A DNA stretch of 64,000 nt. It comes from an uncultured Oscillospiraceae bacterium (GTDB lineage Bacteria; Bacillota; Clostridia; Oscillospirales; Ruminococcaceae). Made by a program: the position numbers and the translations under genes. Shown piece by piece: positions 26,196-36,131 of this stretch (within the stretch, counting starts at the first letter, position 1; every line of letters starts with the position of its first letter). Location: contig CAKSEY010000007.1 of assembly GCA_934448295.1 (NCBI GenBank), forward strand, positions 93,022-157,021, written 5' to 3'. The notes beneath the pieces are model-generated. The model was given only the letters and a program-made list of their open reading frames with translations, did not search any database and was not told the origin of the DNA.

Positions 26196-27167
26196 ATGCT
26201 GGGATATATAAAGTCACGGATCGGATTTTTAGTTCTTTGGGCTATGTGCTGCGGAGTTTTCGCGATTGTGTTTACGGGTTATTCCCTGCCAATGAAAGCG
26301 ATTCTTTATGCAGGAGGATTATCGCTTTTGATTTCAGTCGTATTTGCGATAGCGGACGTTTTGCGTTACAGAAAGCAAATATGCGAATTAAAAAAGTGCA
26401 AGGCTGAGATCCTGATTTCTGCTGATAGTCTGCCCGCTGCAAATGACGCTAAGGAAAAGCTGTACAGCGATATTATATGCCTGCTTTTCTCTGAAAAAGC
26501 AAGAGTTGAAGCCGAAAACGCAGTCGCAGCCACGGATATGTCGGATTATTACACGACATGGACTCACCAGATAAAAACGCCTATCGCTGCGGCGCGCCTG
26601 CTCTTGCAGAGCGGAGAATACGACAGCGGCGAGATGGCGGAGCAGATACAAAAAATCGAGGAATACACGGAAATGGCGATGTGCTATGCAAGGCTGTCCT
26701 CTGAAAGCTCGGATTTTGTGATACGCGAATTTTCCGCTGACGGACTTGTAAAGAAAATCATACGGAAATATTCGGCGCAATTTATCAGAAAAGGACTTTC
26801 GCTGAACATAAAGCCTATGGAACTGACCGCTGTTTCAGATGAAAAATGGCTGGGGTTTGTGATAGGTCAGGTCATATCCAACGCACTGAAATACACGAAT
26901 ACGGGGGGCGTGGAAATATACGCAGACGGCAATACCCTGTGCGTAAGGGATACGGGGATCGGCATATCGCCCGAGGATATGCCGAGGATTTTTGAAAAAG
27001 GCTACACCGGTCTTAACGGCAGGATCGATGAAAGGGCAAGCGGAATAGGCTTGTATTTATGCGATAGGGTTTGCAAAAAGCTGGGTCACAGGATCTCAGC
27101 GGAAAGCACGGACAACGGAACGACGATCAGGATAGACCTGTCAAGGCGGGAGATCTCCTTTGAATAG
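26196..27167 (+). CDS. BceS-type intramembrane-sensing histidine kinase
   Basis: 323 residues with two N-terminal membrane helices (about 11-28 and 36-54) joined by a loop of only a few residues, so there is no external sensor domain. The H-box is TTWTHQIKTPIAA with His124, exactly the BceS type, then an ATPase domain with NALKY (N box), DTGIGIS (G1) and GIGLYLC (G2). Kinases of this kind receive their signal from the partner ABC permease, here encoded two genes downstream. Start ATG 26196, six bases after the regulator stop. Confidence 0.92.
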   Translation: MLGYIKSRIGFLVLWAMCCGVFAIVFTGYSLPMKAILYAGGLSLLISVVFAIADVLRYRKQICELKKCKAEILISADSLPAANDAKEKLYSDIICLLFSEKARVEAENAVAATDMSDYYTTWTHQIKTPIAAARLLLQSGEYDSGEMAEQIQKIEEYTEMAMCYARLSSESSDFVIREFSADGLVKKIIRKYSAQFIRKGLSLNIKPMELTAVSDEKWLGFVIGQVISNALKYTNTGGVEIYADGNTLCVRDTGIGISPEDMPRIFEKGYTGLNGRIDERASGIGLYLCDRVCKKLGHRISAESTDNGTTIRIDLSRREISFE

Positions 27168-27191
27168 ACTTACGAAATTGTAAGGCAAATG

Positions 27192-27234
27192 CAAGCGCTT
27201 GTATATGGCTATGTAAGCCGGCTTCAGGTATAAT
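27192..27234 (+). promoter_or_regulatory. Promoter region of the ABC pair with palindrome
   Basis: TATAAT at 27229-27234 lacks a good -35 box at the right distance, as expected for a regulator-activated promoter. A perfect 10-bp palindrome CAAGCGCTTG lies at 27192-27201, directly upstream; it may be part of the binding site of the response regulator. Confidence 0.45.
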
Positions 27235-27259
27235 TGTAGTTGAAAGCGAGGGACAAATT

Positions 27260-28024
27260 ATGGCTATACTTGAAGTTCAGAATGTAAAAAAGGTTTACAC
27301 TCAGCGCACCGGAAGCAACCGCGTGACGGCTCTTTGTGATGTGTCGTTCAGCGTGGAAAAGGGCGAATTCATTGCGATAATGGGAGAAAGCGGCTCCGGA
27401 AAAACGACCCTGCTGAACTTGCTTGCGGCACTCGATAAGCCGACGACCGGCAAGGTGCTGCTCAATGGCAAGGATATCACGCAGATAAAGGAAAAAGACG
27501 TGGCGAGATTCCGGCGGGACAATTTCGGGTTTGTGTTTCAGGACTTTAACCTGCTGGACAGCCTGTCGGTGCGCGACAATATTCTGCTGCCGCTTGTGCT
27601 TATGGGAGTCCCGCATGACGAGATGATGAAAAAGCTCGCCCCGATTGCTGATATGCTTGAGATAAAAGAGCTTCTCGACAAATACCCGTATGAGATCTCA
27701 GGCGGACAGAAGCAGCGCACCGCAGCAGCGCGGGCTATGATAACCGAGCCGCAGATACTCCTTGCGGACGAACCGACAGGCGCGCTTGACAGCAGGGCTT
27801 CAGACGAGCTTTTATCGCTGTTCGCGCGCTTCAATTCCGCGGGGCAGACTATTCTGATGGTGACGCATTCAGTAAAAGCCGCCAGCCGAGCAGGGCGGGT
27901 GCTGTTCATAAAGGACGGTCAGGTGTTCCATCAGATATACCGCGGGGAATGCTCCGACAAGCAGATGTACGTTAAAATAACCGACGCACTTACCGTTATC
28001 TCCGCAGGGGGTGAAAATCCGTGA
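27260..28024 (+). CDS. BceA-type ABC transporter ATPase
   Basis: 254 residues of the MacB/BceA class. Walker A GESGSGKT (42-49), Q-loop FVFQDFNLL, signature ISGGQKQR, Walker B ILLADEPTGALD, and switch His in MVTHS. It powers the adjacent permease. Its stop overlaps the GTG start of the permease by four bases (28021-28024), giving translational coupling. Confidence 0.93.
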   Translation: MAILEVQNVKKVYTQRTGSNRVTALCDVSFSVEKGEFIAIMGESGSGKTTLLNLLAALDKPTTGKVLLNGKDITQIKEKDVARFRRDNFGFVFQDFNLLDSLSVRDNILLPLVLMGVPHDEMMKKLAPIADMLEIKELLDKYPYEISGGQKQRTAAARAMITEPQILLADEPTGALDSRASDELLSLFARFNSAGQTILMVTHSVKAASRAGRVLFIKDGQVFHQIYRGECSDKQMYVKITDALTVISAGGENP

Positions 28025-30246
28025 AACAACTGCTGTACCCCCGCCTTGCATTCATCGGAATAAAGAATAATTCCAGGCTGTATGTTCCGTATTTTTTTGC
28101 CTGTGCAGCGCTGATGATGGTTTTCTACATCACTGATTTTCTTGCGGAAAGCGAATTCGTACAGCAGCAGCCGGGCGGCACGACGATCAGCGGAATTCTG
28201 AAGCTTGGCTGGATAATTCTCACTGCGTTTTCCGCCGTTTTTTTGTTCTACACGAATTCGTTCCTTATCAAGCGCCGCAAGACTGAATTCGGCTTGTACA
28301 ACATTCTGGGAATGGGCAAAAGCAATATCATGCTGATACTTGTTTGCGAAATTGGAATGATTTTCGTATCATCGTTCCTGCTCGGCACCGGGCTTGGGAT
28401 CGCTTTCTCAAAGCTGGTCGAGATAATACTGATAACCGCTCTGGGCGGCAGTAATTCACTGGATTTCAGCATTGACCAGCTTGTGGTGATCCAGGAGTTC
28501 TGCGTTTTTCTGGCGCTGTTTGGGATCATTCTAGTGCGTGGAATGCGGCAGATACGCATTAACGGCGCCGTTGAGCTTTTCAGATCGGATAACTCCGGCG
28601 AGAAGCCTCCAAAGGCGAACTGGGCGATGGCAATTCTGGGTATTGTTCTGCTGATATCGGGATATGTTCTTGCAAACTCCGTGAAGAACTGGGTTTGGGC
28701 GATTTTCGCGTTTTTTGGCGCTGTTATTCTTATAATCGCGGCAACATATTTACTGTTCATCTCCGGAAGCTCCGTGGTTTGCAGGCTGCTGAAGAAAAAT
28801 CCGAAATACTACTACCGGACAAACCGTTTTGTTTCCGTATCGCAGATGGATTTCCGAATGAAGAAGAACGGCGCGGGACTTGCGTCCATCTGTATTCTGG
28901 CGACAATGGCGCTTGTTACTATCACTTCCGTGTCGGGGCTGTACTTCGGTTCTGAACAGATAATGCGGCGGCATTACCCGCGTGATTTTTCATACGATAT
29001 TTCCAGCGACAGCGATGAATTCGTCAGCCGCATGACGGAAACAATGCTTGAAACCGCCCGGGAATACGGCGCTGAGCCGCATGATATCGTCCGTTACGAC
29101 TACCTTAGAAGCGGCGATCTGTACGTCAGCTATATTGACGGTCAGCTCCTCACTGACGAAAAGCTGAAAGCTATGCCGATAGACGAGGTAGACGCTCTGC
29201 CGCTTTACAGTTTTTATTATGTACCCATTTCGCAGTACAATTCTGTAATGAACACGGACCTGACGCTGAACAGGGGCGAAGCGCTGGCGCTAAGTGTGCC
29301 TTATCACGATACCGATAAGCCGTATGACCTTATTCCGACATGCGGAGAGCTTCACATCGAGGACAGGTATAACAACGACGGCGAATATGTTCAAACGGTA
29401 AAATGGTGTGACATTGCATATTTACAATGCGTTGGCATGGTCGATAATTTCGTGGTAAAGGACGGCAGAGAACTGAACCCTGTCGAATATTCCGGCTTAG
29501 ATTACAGCTATATCTACAACTACGCTTTTATCAGCGACGAGGATTTTGAGGAGCTGTATCAGCGTCAGTATACGCTGCATTGTGAAATGGAGATCGAGAC
29601 CGTAATAGATAACGACGACGGCAGCAGCGAATCACTTATCTACACTGCGCGAAATCCGGTCATGCGCCATTATTTCGGCATGGATCTGAATTGCGATGAC
29701 GATACAATGTGGCAGATCATGGATATGACAGACGACAAAAACAAGTACCTCTGGGATGAAAGCGAGCAATTTTACACGGATAACGCAAAAACCTATCGTA
29801 ACTTCAATACGGCAGTAATAAATGGTATCTTTTATGAACGCTCTGATTTTTACGGTTTGTACGGCGGTCTGTTTTTCATTGGTATTCTTTTCTGCGTTGT
29901 ATTTGTCGCCGCAGCGGTAATGATAATGTACTACAAGCAGATAACCGAGGGCTACGAGGACAAAACGCGCTATCAGATACTTCAGAAGGTCGGAATGACA
30001 AAATCCGAAATACGCTCTACTATCAATTCGCAGGTGCTCACAATGTTTTTTCTCCCGCTTATTATGGCTGGAATTCACACTGTGTTCGCTTTCGGGATGA
30101 TTTCAAAGCTTCTTATGCTGTTCGGAGCCATGGACGCTGGATTCCTGGCAATGGTCGCGATAATTTGCTTTGCGGTGTATTCGGTGGTCTATGTGTTAGT
30201 ATATAAGCTCACATCAGGCATTTATTATAAGATAGTGGCGGCATGA
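28021..30246 (+). CDS. BceB-type ABC permease (FtsX domains, large extracellular loop)
   Basis: 741 residues starting at GTG 28021 with AGGGGG upstream. Ten membrane helices are visible: four pairs before residue 310, then a large extracellular segment of about 230 residues (roughly 315-590, rich in Asp and Tyr), and the last three to four helices (FIGILFCVVFVAAAVMIMYY onward). This is the build of BceB proteins, where the loop senses an antimicrobial peptide complex. With the ATPase and the two-component system it forms a detoxification and signalling unit for bacitracin- or lantibiotic-like compounds; the actual ligand cannot be told. Confidence 0.9.
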   Translation: MKQLLYPRLAFIGIKNNSRLYVPYFFACAALMMVFYITDFLAESEFVQQQPGGTTISGILKLGWIILTAFSAVFLFYTNSFLIKRRKTEFGLYNILGMGKSNIMLILVCEIGMIFVSSFLLGTGLGIAFSKLVEIILITALGGSNSLDFSIDQLVVIQEFCVFLALFGIILVRGMRQIRINGAVELFRSDNSGEKPPKANWAMAILGIVLLISGYVLANSVKNWVWAIFAFFGAVILIIAATYLLFISGSSVVCRLLKKNPKYYYRTNRFVSVSQMDFRMKKNGAGLASICILATMALVTITSVSGLYFGSEQIMRRHYPRDFSYDISSDSDEFVSRMTETMLETAREYGAEPHDIVRYDYLRSGDLYVSYIDGQLLTDEKLKAMPIDEVDALPLYSFYYVPISQYNSVMNTDLTLNRGEALALSVPYHDTDKPYDLIPTCGELHIEDRYNNDGEYVQTVKWCDIAYLQCVGMVDNFVVKDGRELNPVEYSGLDYSYIYNYAFISDEDFEELYQRQYTLHCEMEIETVIDNDDGSSESLIYTARNPVMRHYFGMDLNCDDDTMWQIMDMTDDKNKYLWDESEQFYTDNAKTYRNFNTAVINGIFYERSDFYGLYGGLFFIGILFCVVFVAAAVMIMYYKQITEGYEDKTRYQILQKVGMTKSEIRSTINSQVLTMFFLPLIMAGIHTVFAFGMISKLLMLFGAMDAGFLAMVAIICFAVYSVVYVLVYKLTSGIYYKIVAA

Positions 30247-30695
30247 TATAAATTAGTTTTGCCGTTATAATCATTTTTCTCTAATAAGATTGCAAGTGAA
30301 ATAAAATGTTGTGACTGGCTTTATCAAAGAAGGCAATTTTATAAAGAAATACATTCTCCAAATAGAGAATATCAAGAGTACAGCCGAACTGCTGCATTTT
30401 CGCACAAACCTTATCAGGGAAAAAAGATGCTGACCGTGAGACAGTCAACGCAGGTATACGACGTTTTGTGAATTTTGACAAACTAACCGCACTTTTATCA
30501 CAGAAAAAACGTAAATAGCCCAGGAGGTAGGCTTTTCCGGCAGCAGCTATTATGCCGAAACATTTCGGAAAGTATCATCAGAGCGCGGTCGGGCGCAGAA
30601 GAAATAATCATACAAATTCACTGTGCGTATTGAAATATCTGAAACTTTGTGGTATACTGATATAAAACCAGTTTCACAAAAGGAGCGCAAAATAA
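30247..30695. other. 449-base spacer between bceB and scrR, with promoter at its end
   Basis: No gene with a start and ribosome binding site. On the plus strand 30350-30515 has codon-like stretches in two frames (for example GIRRFVNFDKLTALLS at 30440-30490) that break repeatedly, possibly the wreck of a gene I cannot name. The last 70 bases hold the scrR promoter and operator. Confidence 0.5.
30630..30677 (+). promoter_or_regulatory. scrR promoter and operator
   Basis: TTGAAA at 30630-30635, TATACT at 30653-30658, 17-base spacer. Just downstream AAAACCAGTTTCA (30664-30676) is a near-palindrome that recurs as GAAACCAGTCCCA before the PTS gene (31787-31799), so it is the likely ScrR site and implies autoregulation. 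Confidence 0.65.
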
Positions 30696-31685
30696 ATGAA
30701 CATTTCAGAATTTGCAGAGTACGCCGGGGTATCCAAATCGGCGGTCAGCAGATATTTCAATAACGGCTATCTCAGCGGTGACAAGCGGGAGAAAATCGAA
30801 AAAGCGATAGATGAAACCGGCTATTCCCCGAGCTTTTCAGCTCAGGCCATAAAGACGAGGGTCACAAAGCTGGTGGGAGTTATCCTCCCGAAATTGTCGA
30901 GCGAAAGCTGCGCACGCATCACCGAGGGCATAAGTCAGGTGCTTTACGAGCACGGGTATCAGATACTTCTCGTGAACACCGCCAACGATTACAGCAAGGA
31001 GCTGGAGTATCTCGAGCTTTTCCGGCAGAATCGTGTGGACGGCGTGATTTTCCTGGCGACGATATTCACGGAGGTTCACCGCTCGCTGCTGAACAAAATG
31101 CATATCCCGGTCGTGATTGTGGGACAGCAGTACAAGGGTTTCAGCTGCGTGTGTCACGATGATTACGGCGCCGCATATGCGCTGACTGACCTCATGCTGA
31201 AAAAAGGCGCAGTTCGTCCCGCTTATATAGGCGTCATCGATGACGACAAAGCGGCTGGCGAAGCGCGTCACAACGGCTTCCTGAAAGCGCTTTCTGACAA
31301 CGGCGCAAGGCTCGACAAGCGGCACAGCGCTACTGCGGAATTCACCGTTGATTCGGGATATAGCTGCGCGAAAAAGATATTTTCGGCGGCTGAACGTCCG
31401 GACTGCATTTTCTGCGCAACGGACAACATTGCCGCAGGCGCGATTCTTTTCTGCCGCGAAAACGGTATAAAAGTCCCCGGGGACGTTATGATATGCGGCG
31501 TGGGAGATTCCAAGATAGGAGCGGTGACAGCCGTGCCGATAACCTCCGCAAGGCTGCACTACAAAACGGCGGGGATAGAGGCGGCGCAAATGCTTCTCAA
31601 CGCCATCGGCAGGACTTCGGACGTGCCGAAAATAATGAAGCTCGACTACGAAATAGTAGAGCGTGAGTCTACGAACAAACCCTAA
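30696..31685 (+). CDS. scrR: LacI family repressor of the sucrose operon
   Basis: 329 residues. The N-terminal LacI helix-turn-helix reads MNISEFAEYAGVSKSAVSRYF, the hinge follows near residue 50, then a periplasmic-binding-like effector domain (LVGVILPKLSS, YQILLVNTAND, DGVIFLATIF, ICGVGDSKIG). It is followed by a sucrose PTS gene, a GH32 enzyme and a fructokinase, with matching operator sequences before both transcription units, so control of sucrose use by sucrose-6-phosphate or fructose is the likely job. AAAGGAGCG lies upstream of ATG 30696. Confidence 0.88.
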   Translation: MNISEFAEYAGVSKSAVSRYFNNGYLSGDKREKIEKAIDETGYSPSFSAQAIKTRVTKLVGVILPKLSSESCARITEGISQVLYEHGYQILLVNTANDYSKELEYLELFRQNRVDGVIFLATIFTEVHRSLLNKMHIPVVIVGQQYKGFSCVCHDDYGAAYALTDLMLKKGAVRPAYIGVIDDDKAAGEARHNGFLKALSDNGARLDKRHSATAEFTVDSGYSCAKKIFSAAERPDCIFCATDNIAAGAILFCRENGIKVPGDVMICGVGDSKIGAVTAVPITSARLHYKTAGIEAAQMLLNAIGRTSDVPKIMKLDYEIVERESTNKP

Positions 31686-31744
31686 GAATGTGAAACAGTG
31701 TGAAACCTACCAATCCCCCGCAGAATGTTTATTTATTCCGTCAA

Positions 31745-31799
31745 TAGACAACAGTGATGGTTTGATGTATAATGTAATCAGCAAATGAAACCAGTCCCA
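31745..31799 (+). promoter_or_regulatory. Sucrose operon promoter and ScrR-like operator
   Basis: TAGACA at 31745-31750 and TATAAT at 31768-31773 with a 17-base spacer, followed at 31785-31799 by ATGAAACCAGTCCCA, which shares AAACCAGT and the following CA with the site at scrR. TGTGAAAC also occurs twice at 31689-31704. Confidence 0.65.
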
Positions 31800-31838
31800 C
31801 AAATCATATGAAATAAATCTACGAAAGAGGGATAATGT

Positions 31839-33712
31839 ATGGATTACAAAAAGACTGCTCACGAGATACTCACCGCGATAGGCGGCAAGGACAACCTCGC
31901 AAGCGCCGCGCACTGCGCGACCAGACTGCGGCTTGTCATCGCGGACAATTCAAAAGTAAACAAGCCCGTGCTTGAAAACATCGATGGCGTCAAGGGCGTG
32001 TTCGAGGCTTCCGGACAGCTTCAGGTTATCATCGGGACAGGCACGGAAACAAGGTCTACGATGAATTCATCAGTGAAGCGGGCGTTGAAGCCGCTTCAAA
32101 GGAGGACGTCAAGGCCGCCGCTGCGGCGAAATCCCCGTGGTACAAGCGTGCGATAAAGGCGCTCGGCGATATTTTCGTCCCGATAATCCCCGCGATAGTC
32201 GCGACAGGACTTCTGAACGGTCTGCTCGGCGGTCTGGTTCAGATGTTCCCGGATATGGCAAGCTAACATATCTACGAGCTGCTGAACATTTTCTCAAACA
32301 CTGCGCTTACATTCCTGCCGATACTCATTGCGATTTCTGCGGCGAAGATATTCGGCGGAAATCAGTTCCTTGGCGCGGTAATCGGCATGATAATGATACA
32401 CCCCAGCCTGGTGAACGCATGGACGGTCGCGGGCGGTGCGGAAACGTCAACGCTCTGGTCGTGGTTCGGGCTGTGGGACATTCAGAATGTCGGATATCAG
32501 GGCCATGTTATCCCCGTCATACTCTCAGTGTGGCTGATGTCGGCAATCGAAAAGAAGCTGCACAAGAAAGTTCCCGAAATGCTCGACCTTTTCGTTACCC
32601 CGCTCGTATCGGTGCTTGTTGCTGGATTTTGCAGTCTTACGATTATCGGCCCAGTATTTGCGCAGCTTGAATCCTGGGTACTCAGCGGTGCGCAGGCGCT
32701 TATCGCGATCCCGTTCGGAATAGGCGCGTTCATTATGGGCGGCGTTTACGCTCCGACTGTAGTCGCAGGCGTTCACCATATGTACAACGCTATCGAAATG
32801 ATGATGCTCGCCGATAACGGAATGAACACCTGGATGCCTATTGCTACAGCGGCTAACGTTGCGCAGGGCGCGGCGGCTCTCGCGGTTGCATTCAAGACAA
32901 AGAACAAGAAAACCAAGGCGCTGGCACTTCCTGCTTCGCTTTCAGCTTTCATGGGAATCACCGAGCCTGCCATCTTCGGCGTTAACGTAAGATTCATGCG
33001 GCCGTTCATTGCGGGCATGATAGGCGGTGCCTGCGGCGGCGCGCTGGCGTCCATAATGAACGTTTATGCGACTGCAAACGGCGTCACCGGTCTGTTCGGA
33101 CTGCTCATCACAACCGATTCGTTCGTTGGATACATCCTCACGATGGTGGTTTCCTTTGTTGTTGCATTCGCGGTTTCGTGGTTCATGGGAATCAAAGAGG
33201 AAGTTCCTGCCGAAACTGAAATTCCGGCTGATGAAAAGAACGAACCTGCAGTTCCCGACAACGTCGTACTTTCCCCGCTGAGCGGAAAAGCGGTCGCTCT
33301 TGAGAGCGTTCCCGACGCTACGTTTGCGCAGGGTATACTCGGTCTGGGCGCGGCGATAGAGCCTTCCGAGGGCAGAGTTATCGCCCCCGCTGACGGAACG
33401 GTGAGCACGATTTTCGACACTCATCACGCGGTCTGGCTTACCCTCGACAACGGCGCGGAGCTGCTCATACACGTCGGCATTAACACCGTTGAACTGAACG
33501 GCGAGGGTTTCACGGCGCACGTTTCCGAGGGCGACAGAGTGACCCGGGGTCAGACCCTGATCACCTTTGACAAGGAATTCATTGCTTCAAAGGGATACAA
33601 CACGATAACCCCCGTTATCGTTTCCAATTCCGACGACTATGCAGAGGTAAAGCGCATTGCAGACGGGAACATCAGCGCCGGTGGCGTACTTCTTGAGCTT
33701 GCAAAGGGGTGA
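31839..33712 (+). pseudogene. scrA: Sucrose-type PTS permease EIIBCA, frameshifted and with a nonsense codon
   Basis: Read across the lesions this is a full-length 620-residue EIIBCA. EIIB: HCATRLRLVI with the phosphorylated Cys (residue 27). EIIC: about ten membrane helices, with ITEPAIFGVNVRF. EIIA: LLIHVGINTVELNG with the active His. Lesion 1: one base is missing at 32046-32047; restoring T gives the family motif GTVNKVYDEF. Lesion 2: an in-frame TAA at 32264-32266 in DMAS-stop-HIYELL. An internal start at 32387 would yield a truncated IIC-IIA piece without ribosome binding site. GH32 and fructokinase downstream are intact, so loss is recent or partly an assembly artefact. Gene symbol by analogy. 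Confidence 0.83.
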
Positions 33713-33717
33713 TTTCC

Positions 33718-35067
33718 ATGGCATATATAAACGGAAAATGGCGGCAGGGGCTTCACCTTGAACCTCCGCAGGGCTGGCTCAACGACCCCAAGGGGCTGTG
33801 CTGGTTCGGCGGGTACTATCACGTGTATTTTCAGTACGCCCCCGATAACGCAGACGGCAGCGGAAAGAAGTGCTGGGGACATTACAGAAGCCCAGATATG
33901 CTGAAATGGGAATTCACAGGCACGGTGCTTTTCCCCGATACTCCGGACGACAGGGACGGAATTTATTCCGGAAGCGCGGTGGTGTGCGGCGATGTCATGC
34001 ATATTTTCTACACAGGCAACGTCAAGGAGGACGGCGACCACGACTACATCACCAGCGGCAGGGACGCGAATGTTATCCACGTCACAACGGCCGATGGAGT
34101 GACCATGAGCGCCAAGGAAACCGTCCTCCGGAACAGCGATTATCCCGAGTTCTGCTCCTGCCACGTCCGCGACCCCAAGGTGTGGTTTGAGAATGGCGTG
34201 TGGCGCATGGTACTCGGCGCGAGGACGCTCGACAACAAGGGCTGCGTGCTGTTCTATTCCTCCGGCGACCTTGAAAGCTGGAAGTACGACGGCACAGTCA
34301 GCACGGCGGATTTCGGCTATATGTGGGAGTGCCCTGACCTGCTGGATTTTGACGGACACGAGTATCTCAGCGTTTCCCCGCAGGGACTTGAACACGGCGA
34401 TACGAAATTCCAGAACGTTTACCAGTCGGGATATTTCCGCTACGACAACGGGCTGACAGATTTCACCGAATGGGATATGGGATTCGATTTCTACGCTCCG
34501 CAGACCTTTGTAACGCCGGACGGCAGGCGAATCATAATCGGCTGGATGGGGATAGGGGATATTCCATATACCAATCCAACCGTGCCGCTTGGCTATCAGC
34601 ACTGCCTTACCCTCCCGCGGGAAATCACGGTTGCTGGTGACGGCGCGCTTTTGCAGAATCCTATAAGGGAGCTGCTTGCATTGAGGGGCGAAAAAACGCT
34701 CGTTAATGACGGCGGATCTGCGGAAACGCTCCTGCCGTTCGACCTGACCGCCAATGTCACCTGCAGCTTTGAAATAACGCTGTGCGGAGCGCTCTCGATG
34801 CGCTGGGATGGTCATATTTTTGAGTTGCGTTTCACTGATGAAAAGCTTGGCGGCGGGCGGACAGGCCGGAAAGCGGCGCTCGATAAATGCTCGGATATAA
34901 GGATAATTGCAGACAAAAGCTCAGTTGAAATATATCTTGACGGCGGGAGAACAGTCCTCAGCAGCAGAATGTACCCCGAAAGCGATAAAGTCGGATTGAC
35001 CGTAAAGGGGCTGAATGTGGAGCTATTCGCTCTCAGAGAAATGGAGGTGTCGTATCTTGGAGAATAA
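33718..35067 (+). CDS. scrB: GH32 sucrose-6-phosphate hydrolase
   Basis: 449 residues, cytoplasmic. The GH32 nucleophile motif WLNDPKG (about 21-27), the RDP motif (HVRDPKV), and the acid/base motif WECPDLL are all present, and a C-terminal beta-sandwich ends at LREMEVSYLGE. It splits sucrose-6-phosphate delivered by the PTS into glucose-6-phosphate and fructose. ATG 33718 is chosen over GTG 33709 because AAAGGGG ends ten bases before it. The start follows the PTS stop by five bases and its end overlaps the fructokinase by 11 bases. Confidence 0.92.
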   Translation: MAYINGKWRQGLHLEPPQGWLNDPKGLCWFGGYYHVYFQYAPDNADGSGKKCWGHYRSPDMLKWEFTGTVLFPDTPDDRDGIYSGSAVVCGDVMHIFYTGNVKEDGDHDYITSGRDANVIHVTTADGVTMSAKETVLRNSDYPEFCSCHVRDPKVWFENGVWRMVLGARTLDNKGCVLFYSSGDLESWKYDGTVSTADFGYMWECPDLLDFDGHEYLSVSPQGLEHGDTKFQNVYQSGYFRYDNGLTDFTEWDMGFDFYAPQTFVTPDGRRIIIGWMGIGDIPYTNPTVPLGYQHCLTLPREITVAGDGALLQNPIRELLALRGEKTLVNDGGSAETLLPFDLTANVTCSFEITLCGALSMRWDGHIFELRFTDEKLGGGRTGRKAALDKCSDIRIIADKSSVEIYLDGGRTVLSSRMYPESDKVGLTVKGLNVELFALREMEVSYLGE

Positions 35068-36007
35068 AAAGCTCATTGCCATCGGCGAAGCGCTCATTGA
35101 TTTCATTCCGAACAAGACCGGCTGCGCGTTCAGCGAAGTGACCGGATTTGCTCCGAAAGTCGGCGGCGCTCCCGCGAATGTGTGCGGCGCTTTTTCGCGG
35201 CTCGGCGGGAACTCCATGCTGATAACCCAGCTTGGGAACGACCCGTTCGGTCACAAAATAGCGGACGAACTTGCGGGGTTCGGCATAGATATTTCTGCGA
35301 TACGCTTCACCGATGAAGCCAACACGGCGCTCGCATTCGTAAGTCTCGAAAATGACGGGAACAGGACGTTTTCGTTCTACCGCAAGCCCTCGGCGGATAT
35401 GCTGCTTACTCCCGGGCAGATAGAGGAAAAGTGGTTCGATAATTGCTACGCGCTTCATTTTTGCAGCGTGTCGTTAGGCGATTTCCCGATGAAAGACGCG
35501 CATTTAAGGGCAATTGAAATGACGCGCAAAAACGGTATGCTCGTCAGCTTTGACCCCAACCTGCGCTTCCCGCTCTGGAACGACCGGAACAAGCTGCACG
35601 GCAGGGTCAATGAATTCATACCGCTGTGTGATATACTGAAAATTTCCGATGAGGAGCTTGAATTCATCACAGGTGAAAACGACATCAGGAAAGCTGCTCC
35701 TAAGCTGTTTGACAAGGGAGTTAAGCTGATAGTTTACACCTGCGGCAAGGACGGCGCATATGCGTTCACAAGAAGCACGGAAGCGTTTTCTCCTGCCGAA
35801 AAGGTCAGGGCGGTAGATACCACCGGCGCGGGCGATGGATTTATAGGCTCGTTCCTGTGGAAGCTTCAAAGTCTGGGTACAAATGCCGCAAACATCTCTG
35901 CGGCAGACGAAAACACGCTCAAAGCGTGCCTTGATTTTTCGAACCGTTTCTGCGCGATAAGCGTTCAGTCTGAGGGCGCGATAGCGTCTTATCCCGATAA
36001 ACTGTAA
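35057..36007 (+). CDS. scrK: Fructokinase, PfkB family (TTG start)
   Basis: 316 residues if translation starts at TTG 35057, eight bases after GGAGGTG (35043-35049); the upstream in-frame ATG at 35015 has no such site. PfkB signatures: KVGGAPANVCGAFSRLGG near the N-terminus and DTTGAGDGFIGSF with the catalytic Asp near the C-terminus. It phosphorylates the fructose released by the GH32 enzyme. Overlap with the GH32 gene suggests coupled translation. Confidence 0.92.
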   Translation: MENKKLIAIGEALIDFIPNKTGCAFSEVTGFAPKVGGAPANVCGAFSRLGGNSMLITQLGNDPFGHKIADELAGFGIDISAIRFTDEANTALAFVSLENDGNRTFSFYRKPSADMLLTPGQIEEKWFDNCYALHFCSVSLGDFPMKDAHLRAIEMTRKNGMLVSFDPNLRFPLWNDRNKLHGRVNEFIPLCDILKISDEELEFITGENDIRKAAPKLFDKGVKLIVYTCGKDGAYAFTRSTEAFSPAEKVRAVDTTGAGDGFIGSFLWKLQSLGTNAANISAADENTLKACLDFSNRFCAISVQSEGAIASYPDKL

Positions 36008-36057
36008 GCTTAAGTCCCTCTGCGGGAACTGCCGAAAACAGAATAAAGCTTTTTCTC

Positions 36058-36092
36058 AGGCGAGGATTTTTTGATCTTCGCCTGCTTTTTTA
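36058..36092 (+). terminator. Terminator of the sucrose operon
   Basis: AGGCGAGGAT at 36058-36067 pairs with ATCTTCGCCT at 36074-36083 (10 bp, one G-U), followed by GCTTTTTTA. Confidence 0.88.
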
Positions 36093-36102
36093 TAAAAACC
36101 CC

Positions 36103-36131
36103 TTGACAAACTTAATCAATAGTGGTATTAT
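36103..36131 (+). promoter_or_regulatory. Promoter of the TetR/ECF/ABC operon
   Basis: TTGACA at 36103-36108 and TATTAT at 36126-36131 with exactly 17 bases between. The -10 box runs directly into three tandem 15-bp repeats. Confidence 0.82.

Noticed and set aside
30281..30481. 66-codon minus-strand frame in the bceB-scrR spacer
   Set aside because: No ribosome binding site and no coding character; at most part of a gene relic on the plus strand.
4454..32266. Stop-codon recoding (TAA read as an amino acid) to explain the TAA at 4454 and at 32264
   Set aside because: Many intact genes here end in TAA, and both affected genes carry additional, independent lesions.
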